Shown piece by piece: positions 1-5,662 of a DNA stretch of 16,615 nucleotides. The notes beneath the pieces were generated by a model, which saw nothing but the letters and a program-made list of their open reading frames with translations, was not told the origin of the DNA and searched no databases. Origin of the DNA: Bacteroidales bacterium (GTDB lineage Bacteria; Bacteroidota; Bacteroidia; Bacteroidales; Bacteroidaceae); NCBI GenBank assembly GCA_004556745.1, contig SFFY01000048.1, forward strand, positions 1 through 16,615, in the 5' to 3' direction. Position 1 is the stretch's first letter. The number at the start of each line of letters is the position of its first letter. The translations under genes and the position numbers were made by a program.

Positions 1-303
1 AAGTCCGAGCGACGCGCTGCGCTCATATAGGATACCCGCGCTGCTCTGCACAGAGCGTATTGCTGAGCATGTTGGAAATGTCCTTTTTGTCCTTATTATT
101 GGCGGTTTTCAGACAAAACGTAACTTTTTGTTACACGAAGATGTAAAATTGTTGCAAAAAACGGGGGGGGTATTGGCACAATTCGGATTTTTCTTTACAT
201 TTGTGGCAAAATTATATAAGGTAAGACAGATATTATTAAGTTCTTTTGATAGACAAATAGGGCAAAGGCTCTCTTTCTCTTAAGTAGAAAAACTCACAGA
301 ACA
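1..303. other. Leader region upstream of the NADAR-like gene
   Basis: No convincing gene lies here. Visible elements are a GCTCTG-CA-CAGAGC inverted repeat (43-56), a GTAAC-TTTTT-GTTAC inverted repeat (120-134), a run of eight G (163-170), and a Bacteroidetes-type promoter (173-203). The sequence after the promoter (about 208-303) is an A/T-rich untranslated leader of roughly 95 nt. I cannot tell what gene lies to the left of the window. Confidence 0.5.
173..203 (+). promoter_or_regulatory. Promoter of the NADAR-like gene
   Basis: TTG at 173-175 and TACATTTG at 196-203 are separated by 20 nt. This matches the Bacteroidetes primary sigma factor consensus TTG-N(about 19-21)-TAnnTTTG. Transcription would begin near 208. 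The run of eight G ends two bases before the TTG. Confidence 0.6.
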
Positions 304-813
304 ATGTTACGTCAATTCTATATATCCGTGGTATGCGGTTTCGGCTTTGGTCTTGACATTGACCACAACGGGCCGTACCCTTCCTTTATGCTGTCAAATC
401 TCGAACCATACAAGTTCGTCTTTCGTGGCATAGAGTTCCTTTCTATTGAGAGCCTTTTTCAGGGATTGAAGTATCGCGACATCGCGCAGCAGAACCACGT
501 GTTCGAGAAAGTGGGCATTGATGCGAAAGTGCGCCGTGCGCGTTCCAACTGGCAGCAAAAGCAGACGCTCTATTGGCAGGGCAAGCCGATGGGACGCCAT
601 ACTAAGGAGTATCAAGACTTCATTGACGAGGCCTACGCTGCCCTTGCTGTGAACCTTGACTTTTGCGAGGCCCTGCTCGCTACGGGCAACAAACGCCTCT
701 ATAATTCTTATGCCAGAACAAATCCCTCCCAAACCGTCCTCACCGCCAAAGAGCAGTGCAGAGCACTGATGCGCCTGCGCAAGAAACTGAAAGAAAACAA
801 AACGCAAGGGTAG
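304..813 (+). CDS. Divergent NADAR-family (DUF1768/YbiA-like) protein
   Basis: A 169-residue soluble protein. From about residue 30 it follows the NADAR pattern: LSNLEPYKF resembles the family's SNFxP start, FLSIESLFQGLKY resembles the T-x-EHYFQAQKF helix, KVRRARSNWQQ resembles the ARxxGR-x-W stretch, and CEALLATGNKRLYNS resembles the LLATGxxxLxE segment. NADAR proteins hydrolyse N-glycosidic bonds in ADP-ribose or riboflavin-pathway intermediates; some reverse ADP-ribosylation as antitoxins. The usual His of EHYF is Leu here and the terminal NDxxWG motif is absent, replaced by a TNPSQTVLT segment, so activity is uncertain. It has no N-terminal signal peptide or clear membrane segment. It is a single gene with its own promoter and a stem-loop 40 nt downstream. 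The family call rests on motif resemblance only. Confidence 0.6.
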   Translation: MLRQFYISVVCGFGFGLDIDHNGPYPSFMLSNLEPYKFVFRGIEFLSIESLFQGLKYRDIAQQNHVFEKVGIDAKVRRARSNWQQKQTLYWQGKPMGRHTKEYQDFIDEAYAALAVNLDFCEALLATGNKRLYNSYARTNPSQTVLTAKEQCRALMRLRKKLKENKTQG

Positions 814-851
814 GGGACATCGCCCTGCCGCCTCACCCGATATTTCCTTGT

Positions 852-898
852 GCCTCGGGCGCGTAACTCCTTATTGTTGGTAGTTGCGCGCCCGAGGC
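852..898. terminator. Long stem-loop after the NADAR-like gene
   Basis: GCCTCGGGCGCG (852-863) pairs perfectly with 887-898. Pairing continues through one G-U pair to 868/882, giving a 17-pair stem with a 13-nt loop. Its place downstream of the stop at 813 suggests transcription termination or 3' end protection. Neither strand has a T tract after the stem, so intrinsic termination is not certain. Confidence 0.5.
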
Positions 899-977
899 GT
901 ATATATTAATATATGTATATCCCATATTCTTGCTCCCTGCGGCGCATTGCGCGGATATGTTCATATTATGCACCTTT

Positions 978-1046
978 GGCGGCGGCTCGGCATAGCCCGA
1001 TCAAACAAGTTTGTCGGACTCTGCTCTCGCCTTGCACAAACGTTTG
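978..1046 (+). repeat. Dispersed intergenic repeat, copy 1
   Basis: Begins with GGCGGCGGCTCGGCA (978-992), has a self-complementary core (997-1017: CCGA, bulged T, CAAAC, AA, GTTTG, TCGG), then CTCGCCTTGCAC (1026-1037) and AACGTTTG (1039-1046), which is one base off the TAnnTTTG promoter box. The outer blocks match copy 2 at 5490-5545 in 14 of 15 and 11 of 12 positions, while the core differs but keeps the same fold. It appears to be a family member of a repeat dispersed between genes. Confidence 0.55.
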
Positions 1047-1119
1047 CATTTTCCCTGCAAATCTTCAAAAAGGGGCTTTATAATATAAGATAATGAAAAA
1101 ATAATACGATAAATTTCGG

Positions 1120-1146
1120 TTGTCTATTGATAAATTCCTATCTTTG
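1120..1146 (+). promoter_or_regulatory. Promoter of the exbB-exbD-exbD-tonB operon
   Basis: TATCTTTG (1139-1146) is a perfect TAnnTTTG box with TTG at 1120-1122, 16 nt upstream. Predicted start is near 1151, leaving a leader of about 100 nt before the exbB ATG. A seven-pair inverted repeat, TCTTTGC-CCT-GCAAAGA (1141-1157), overlaps the box and the start point and could be an operator. Confidence 0.65.
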
Positions 1147-1249
1147 CCCTGCAAAGAGTGCGAAAAAACGTGTTGGCTTGCCAACTCGACGTTACAAAAT
1201 CAAATAAACCAATTTATTATTATCCACAAACCACAAATCATTTAACAAA

Positions 1250-2116
1250 ATGGCAACTACAAATGCTACCGCACCCAAGGGTGCTCCCAAGAAACAGTCT
1301 AAGGGTTTCACCGGCATCAAATCCGGTCTTTCTGTCATTGCATGCTGCGCAGTAATCGCCGTCTGCATCTATCTCTTCGGTTTCGGTCACATCTCCAACT
1401 TCAAGGGCGCTGAAGGTGCTACCGCTCAGTTCTCTTTCCTTGCTGAAGGTGACTTTGAACCCGCTAACCTCATGGGTACGGTCTATAAGGGCGGTTTCGT
1501 TGTGCCTATCATCTGGACCCTCCTCATCACCGTTGTGGCTCTTGCCATTGAACGCTTCTTCGCTATCCGCAACGCTTACGGCCGCACCAGCCTCACGAAG
1601 TTCGTTGCCGACATCAAAGTGGCTCTCAACAACAACGACCTCGCCAAGGCACAGCAACTTTGCGACGCACAGCGCGGTTCTGTTGCCAACGTTGTAGGCG
1701 CTACGATGAAGAAGTACAAAGAGATGGAAGAAAACACCGTGCTCACCAAGGAGCAGAAGATTCTTGCCATTCAGAAGGAACTCGAAGAGGCAACCGCTCT
1801 CGAAATGCCTATGATGCAGGAGAACCTTCCCATTATCGGTACTATCGTTACGCTCGGTACGCTGACCGGTCTGTTCGGTACGGTGTTGGGTATGATTAAG
1901 TCGTTCTCCGCTATGGCCAGCGGCGACGGCGGCGCAGACTCTTCCGCACTCTCTACCGGTATTTCCGAGGCACTTGTAAACACCGCTTCTGGTATCGCAA
2001 CCGGTGCCCTCGCCGTTATCGCTTACAACTACTACACCAACAAGATCGACCGCCTTACGTTCAGCCTCGACGAAGTAGGTTTCACAATCGTACAGACATT
2101 CTCTGCAACTCACTAA
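1250..2116 (+). CDS. exbB: MotA/TolQ/ExbB proton channel family protein (Ton motor)
   Basis: Inner-membrane stator subunit that, with ExbD, converts proton flow into energy for TonB-dependent outer-membrane transport. The 288-residue protein has a short charged N-terminus and likely membrane segments at about 27-46, 82-100, 193-215 and 240-262. The signature GLFGTVLGMIKSF lies at 206-218, and the conserved GISEALVNTASGIATGA stretch at 236-252. A large cytoplasmic domain lies between segments two and three. One extra N-terminal segment relative to the three-helix E. coli ExbB is common in Bacteroidetes. The start ATG is preceded by an A-rich stretch rather than a Shine-Dalgarno sequence. It is the first gene of a four-gene operon, 30 nt before the first exbD. 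Confidence 0.93.
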   Translation: MATTNATAPKGAPKKQSKGFTGIKSGLSVIACCAVIAVCIYLFGFGHISNFKGAEGATAQFSFLAEGDFEPANLMGTVYKGGFVVPIIWTLLITVVALAIERFFAIRNAYGRTSLTKFVADIKVALNNNDLAKAQQLCDAQRGSVANVVGATMKKYKEMEENTVLTKEQKILAIQKELEEATALEMPMMQENLPIIGTIVTLGTLTGLFGTVLGMIKSFSAMASGDGGADSSALSTGISEALVNTASGIATGALAVIAYNYYTNKIDRLTFSLDEVGFTIVQTFSATH

Positions 2117-2146
2117 TTCAAGTATTAAGTAGGTAATATTTAAGAC

Positions 2147-2755
2147 ATGGGACGTTTTAAAGTCAAAAAACAAGATACGTTCATCGACATGACGCCGATG
2201 AGCGATGTCATGGTCCTGTTGCTTACCTTCTTTATGCTTACTGCAACATTCGTAAAGGAAGAACCGATTAAGGTCAACACCCCGGGCTCCGTGTCGGAAG
2301 TCAAAATCCCCGAGAACAACCTGCTCACCATCTTTGTAGAAAAGAACGGCAAGGTGTTCATGACGATGGACTCTCCCGCCACGCTCCGCAAACTCGCTAA
2401 CGCGATGAACGAGAAAGGCTCGCTCAACCTCAGCCCCAAGCAGGTTGAAACCTTTGCACAAGCCCCCACGTTCGGCACGCCGCTCAACACCATCGCAGGG
2501 TGGCTCGAGACCGACAACCGCAACGAACTGCTCATCAAGAGCCAGGAAGCGGGCATTCCTTGCGATAGCTTGAATAATGAGTTGAAGACATGGGTAAGCA
2601 CAGCCCGCGAGGCATGTGGCGAAGGTATGGGTATAGCCATTAAGGCAGACAAATCCACTTCCTATGCCGTAATCAAAAGAGTTATGGACACCTTACGCGA
2701 AATTGACGAGGCGCGCTACAAACTGATCACGTCTCTCAAAGGAGTTGAGGAATAA
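2147..2755 (+). CDS. exbD: ExbD-family biopolymer transport protein, paralogue 1
   Basis: Partner of ExbB in the Ton motor, with one membrane helix and a periplasmic domain. FIDMTPMSDVMVLLLTFFM (residues 12-30) contains the membrane Asp (D20) equivalent to the proton-carrying Asp of ExbD/TolR. At 202 residues it is longer than the usual 140 or so. The extra length is a periplasmic insertion at about residues 82-155 between the two halves of the ExbD fold, carrying C139 with C157 just after, possibly a disulfide. The fold resumes with GMGIAIKADKSTSYAVI. It ends 12 nt before the second exbD. Confidence 0.92.
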   Translation: MGRFKVKKQDTFIDMTPMSDVMVLLLTFFMLTATFVKEEPIKVNTPGSVSEVKIPENNLLTIFVEKNGKVFMTMDSPATLRKLANAMNEKGSLNLSPKQVETFAQAPTFGTPLNTIAGWLETDNRNELLIKSQEAGIPCDSLNNELKTWVSTAREACGEGMGIAIKADKSTSYAVIKRVMDTLREIDEARYKLITSLKGVEE

Positions 2756-2767
2756 AAATGAAATGTT

Positions 2768-3412
2768 ATGGCTAAAAAAGGTGGAAGTAAACAGAAAAAG
2801 ATGAACTCGCGCGTGGACTTCACGCCGATGGTAGATATGATCATGTTGCTCGTGACCTTCTTCATGCTCTGTACCACGCTCCTCAAACCGCAGGCCATGG
2901 ATATCGCCATGCCTTCGGACAAGGAAGACATTAAGGACGAGAACAGAAGCCAAGTCGCAGCATCTAAGGCCGTTACTATCCTTATCGACGAGAACAACAC
3001 GCTATACTACTTCAAAGGTAAGCCCGACGGCGGCACTGACATCCCCGACGAAGGCAAGCTCTTTGCCACGACCTACGGCAAGAACGGCATTCGCAAGGTG
3101 TTGCTCGAAAGCAATCCGCAGGCTGTCATTGAAGTGCAGAAACTCAAGGAAGAGTTCGCCAACAAGAAAACCTCTAACGTGCAGGATGAACAGAAAATCA
3201 AACAGGAATACAAGGAACGCCTCAATAAGATTAAGAACGCCGACTACACGCCGAGCGTGATTATCAAGGCTTCCAATAAGTCAGTATTCGACAATTTGAT
3301 TCAAGTTCTCGATGAAATGCAGATTTGTAATATCGGACGCTACGTAATCGACAATTGGCAGCCTGGCGACCAGGCCAAGATTGACGCTTTCAAGGCTAAT
3401 CCGGCGCAGTAA
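2768..3412 (+). CDS. exbD: ExbD-family biopolymer transport protein, paralogue 2
   Basis: A second ExbD subunit of 214 residues. The Lys-rich N-terminus is followed by VDFTPMVDMIMLLVTFFML (16-34), with the functional membrane Asp at D23. The periplasmic part is interrupted by a charged, probably helical or coiled-coil stretch at about 124-157 before the terminal TPSVIIKASNKSVFDNLIQV motif. Two other ATGs occur just upstream (2758, 2763) in other frames; 2768 is the only one that opens this protein. Two dissimilar ExbDs side by side is the usual Bacteroidetes arrangement and suggests a hetero-oligomeric stator. Confidence 0.92.
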   Translation: MAKKGGSKQKKMNSRVDFTPMVDMIMLLVTFFMLCTTLLKPQAMDIAMPSDKEDIKDENRSQVAASKAVTILIDENNTLYYFKGKPDGGTDIPDEGKLFATTYGKNGIRKVLLESNPQAVIEVQKLKEEFANKKTSNVQDEQKIKQEYKERLNKIKNADYTPSVIIKASNKSVFDNLIQVLDEMQICNIGRYVIDNWQPGDQAKIDAFKANPAQ

Positions 3413-3449
3413 TAACACACCATAAGTGAAGTAACAAAGAGATAAAATT

Positions 3450-4304
3450 ATGTCTAAGATAGATTTAGCATCTCGAGAATGGTGCGACCTCGTCTTCGAG
3501 GGACGTAACAGAGAGTACGGAGCTTATCGTGCACGCGCCAACAAAGGCAAGTTCCAGCTTAGAGCACTTATCTTCGTGCTTATCCTCATCGCTGCGATTA
3601 TTGCCTTCCTTATTGCAAAGAATGCAGTAGAGGCCGCTATCGAAAAGAACCGCGCACTCGACGGTGACCAAGTCACCGAACTTTCGCAGCTCAAGAAAGA
3701 TGAGCCTAAGAAAGAAGAGAAGAAAAAAGAGCCTGAACTCAAATACGAAGAGCCCAAGCAGGAGAAGGTCAAGGTGAAAGCCTCTATCGAGTTCACCGTG
3801 CCTAAGATCGTAGACGACGATAAGGTGGACCACTCCAAGGAACTCAAAACGCAGGATGAAGTTACCAAGAGCAGCTTCGCCATTGCATCGCAAGACTATG
3901 CAGGCGACGGTGAAGGCGGTATCAACATCGACGACTTGAAGGACAACCAGACCGCAGGCGGCACCAGCACGCCTAAGGAAGAAGAAGTTGTGGACAACGC
4001 CCTCGTAGAGGTGCAAGCCTCTTATCCCGGCGGCGAAGCCGCACTGCTCGCCTTCATCAGCAAGACCCTCGTTTATCCGCAAATCGCCGTTGAACAGGAA
4101 TTGCAGGGCACGGTTATCCTCCGTTTCCGCGTTAATGCCGACGGTTCGGTGGGCGACATCATCGTGAAGAAGAGCCTTTCTCGCGAATGTGACCAAGCCG
4201 CAGCCGACGTGGTGAAGAAGCTCAAGCGCTTCATTCCCGCCAAGCAGCAGGGTCACCCCGTTCCCGTTTGGTTCACGCTCCCCATTCGTTTCCAGATTCA
4301 GTAA
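3450..4304 (+). CDS. tonB: Energy transducer TonB
   Basis: Spans the periplasm and passes energy from ExbB/ExbD to outer-membrane TonB-dependent receptors. The cytoplasmic N-terminus carries the Bacteroidetes TonB motif W-C-DLVFEGRNREYGAY (11-26). One membrane helix lies at about 37-57. Then comes a Lys/Glu/Pro-rich spacer (about 80-110), a less ordered linker to 180, and a TonB C-terminal domain (about 190-284) with YPGGEAAL, YPQIAVEQELQGTVILRF and the terminal PVWFTLPIRFQ. The 284-residue length is normal. It lies 37 nt after exbD paralogue 2 and is followed by a strong terminator, so it is the last gene of the operon. Confidence 0.95.
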   Translation: MSKIDLASREWCDLVFEGRNREYGAYRARANKGKFQLRALIFVLILIAAIIAFLIAKNAVEAAIEKNRALDGDQVTELSQLKKDEPKKEEKKKEPELKYEEPKQEKVKVKASIEFTVPKIVDDDKVDHSKELKTQDEVTKSSFAIASQDYAGDGEGGINIDDLKDNQTAGGTSTPKEEEVVDNALVEVQASYPGGEAALLAFISKTLVYPQIAVEQELQGTVILRFRVNADGSVGDIIVKKSLSRECDQAAADVVKKLKRFIPAKQQGHPVPVWFTLPIRFQIQ

Positions 4305-4340
4305 CTCCTTTTTGCTGAAACAAACTAAAACCTCTATTAT

Positions 4341-4391
4341 CGGCAGATTAGTGCGCCTGTGTTTTTACCGGCTGGCTAATCTGCCGTTTTT
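4341..4391 (+). terminator. Intrinsic terminator after tonB
   Basis: CGGCAGATTAG (4341-4351) pairs perfectly with CTAATCTGCCG (4376-4386) across a 24-nt loop, followed directly by TTTTT (4387-4391). This ends the exbB-tonB transcript and implies the next gene has its own start signals or relies on read-through. Confidence 0.85.
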
Positions 4392-4394
4392 GTA

Positions 4395-4442
4395 GGAGCG
4401 CATTATATATATTGTATATGGCATTATATAAAATATCGCTCC
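4395..4442. repeat. Direct repeat framed by an inverted repeat before the PstS-like gene
   Basis: GCATTATATA occurs at 4400-4409 and again at 4421-4430, exactly 21 bp apart, about two helical turns. The pair is framed by GGAGCG (4395-4400) and its complement CGCTCC (4437-4442). The site lies between the terminator and the gene start at 4465, where a promoter or regulator site is expected. No clear TAnnTTTG box is present. Confidence 0.45.
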
Positions 4443-4464
4443 GTCATTCTAAAACTTACCGATT

Positions 4465-5418
4465 ATGAAAAAGCACCTCCTTTTTCTCTTATCTCTCGCT
4501 ACCGCTGCATTTGCTGTTAGTTGCGGCAGCGACAAAAAAGCCGGCAACAACTGGCTTGCCGAAGACGACGTGAACGTAGCCTTCGACGAAACCTTTCGGC
4601 CCATCATGCAGGAAGAAGTTGAAACCTTTGCCATGATGCACCCCGAAGCAGGCATGAAGCCTGTGTATTGCAGCGAAGACTCCGCCCTTCGCCTCCTGCT
4701 TGCCGACAGCCTGCGCTGCTGCGTAGTCACGCGCAAGCTCCTTCCAAACGAACTCGACATCATCAAAGCCCATACGCTCGGAGCAAAGCAAGCACTCGTC
4801 GCTACCGATGCTGTGGCGCTCATCGTAAATAAAAACTGCCCCGACTCCCTCATCACCCTCGACGAAATCAAGCAAATCGTCACTGGCAAAATCACCCGCT
4901 GGGAGCAACTCGCCAAGTCGAGCAAGAAAGGCACGCTCAGCCTCGTCTTCGACCATTCCGGCTCAAGCACCGTGCGCTTCATGAAAGACAGCCTTTGCGC
5001 CGGGCGCGACATAACCGGCAACGTCTATGCCTCCGACAGCGGGACGAACCGCTCTGTCATCGAAATGGTGCAGCGTGACCCCGACATCATCGGCGTGGTC
5101 GGCACGAACTGGCTCAAAGAAGGCGTAGACAGCGTGCTCACCTCCTTTAAGAACCTCCCCGTGAGCGTCATGAAAGTCAGCCGCAAGAGCGGCGCGGACG
5201 CTTTCTACGTGCGCCCCTTCCAATATTATATAGCCACGGCCGATTATCCCCTTTTGCGCTCCGTATACATCATCAACACCGACCCGCGCACCCAGTCGTT
5301 CGTCAAGCAGTTCTACTTCTTCCTGAAAGGTCAGAAAGGGCAGACCATCATTTGCAACAATTCCCAGCTCCTCCCCATCACCCCCGTGCAAGTAAAGTCT
5401 GTGCGCACGGTTGATTGA
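4465..5418 (+). CDS. PstS-like substrate-binding lipoprotein
   Basis: A 317-residue periplasmic-binding-protein-like protein of the PstS type. The signal peptide ends in a lipobox at C20 (AVSC), so it should be a lipoprotein. TDAVALIVNKNCP (114-126), ITLDEIKQIVTGKITRW (130-146), DHSGSSTVRF (163-172) and the DSGTNRSVIEMV stretch (191-202) correspond to the oxyanion-binding and hinge segments of PstS. The serine-rich loop is a variant of the phosphate loop, so the ligand is not proven. No pstC, pstA or pstB gene is nearby. Position between a Ton motor and a TPR protein hints at a role other than classic ABC phosphate import. Confidence 0.8.
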   Translation: MKKHLLFLLSLATAAFAVSCGSDKKAGNNWLAEDDVNVAFDETFRPIMQEEVETFAMMHPEAGMKPVYCSEDSALRLLLADSLRCCVVTRKLLPNELDIIKAHTLGAKQALVATDAVALIVNKNCPDSLITLDEIKQIVTGKITRWEQLAKSSKKGTLSLVFDHSGSSTVRFMKDSLCAGRDITGNVYASDSGTNRSVIEMVQRDPDIIGVVGTNWLKEGVDSVLTSFKNLPVSVMKVSRKSGADAFYVRPFQYYIATADYPLLRSVYIINTDPRTQSFVKQFYFFLKGQKGQTIICNNSQLLPITPVQVKSVRTVD

Positions 5419-5489
5419 GCGCTCGCCGTTGCTTTTTTCTCATTCTCTTATGTGAAAATGTAGATTATTTCTTATTTTTGCAGAAGATA

Positions 5490-5545
5490 GGCGGCGGTTC
5501 GGCAATTAAAGTAAACTTTATTGCGCTCACCTTGCACTATCTTTG
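5490..5545 (+). repeat. Dispersed intergenic repeat, copy 2
   Basis: Starts with GGCGGCGGTTCGGCA (5490-5504), one base different from copy 1. Its core (5503-5523) reads CAA, bulged T, TAAAGT, AA, ACTTTA, TTG: a different sequence from copy 1 with the same stem, bulged T and central AA. CTCACCTTGCAC (5526-5537) follows, one base different from copy 1, then TATCTTTG (5538-5545), a perfect -7 box. In this copy the repeat seems to deliver the promoter of the TPR gene. Confidence 0.6.
5521..5545 (+). promoter_or_regulatory. Likely promoter of the TPR-protein gene
   Basis: TATCTTTG (5538-5545) fits TAnnTTTG exactly. TTG at 5521-5523 sits 14 nt upstream, a short spacing, and forms the right edge of the palindromic core of the repeat. 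Predicted start is near 5550, about 113 nt before the ATG. A second box, TATTTTTG (5473-5480), lacks a TTG at the right distance. Confidence 0.5.
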
Positions 5546-5662
5546 CAAGCGGTATACGCGTTTGTTAGGCAAAGCAGGCAATATTCTTGCCGCCGCCCGC
5601 GTTATTTATATTGACCAGGCAAACGCTTAAAAACAAAATCAACTAAATATCCCAACATCTGT

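Larger units (their letters stand above)
814..1249. other. Non-coding region between the NADAR-like gene and exbB
   Basis: No supported gene. In order it contains a long stem-loop (852-898), an ATATATTAATATAT palindrome (901-914), one copy of a dispersed repeat (978-1046), a TTTGCA/TGCAAA inverted repeat (1043-1061), and the exbB promoter with an inverted repeat over its -7 box (1120-1157). An open frame of about 69 codons across 884-1093 covers the repeat and is not believed to be a gene. Confidence 0.6.

Noticed and set aside
901..914. ATATATTAATATAT palindrome
   Set aside because: Perfect but made only of A and T in an A/T-rich spot; similar runs occur elsewhere in the window, so no function is claimed.
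884..1093. 69-codon plus-strand frame
   Set aside because: Covers the stem-loop edge and repeat copy 1, starts inside the terminator-like stem and has no similarity to a protein family that I know.
1238..2461. 407-codon open frame on the minus strand across exbB and exbD
   Set aside because: Lies antisense to two certain genes, has His/Arg/Cys-rich low-quality sequence and no domain; it is a by-product of the codon usage of the real genes.
5407..5436. Possible terminator at the end of the PstS-like gene
   Set aside because: A T run (5432-5437) is present but the stem before it (ACGG with CCGT) is only four to five pairs; too weak to call.
5415..5630. 71-codon plus-strand frame overlapping the end of the PstS-like gene
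   Set aside because: Crosses repeat copy 2 and the promoter of the TPR gene; no credible start or domain.
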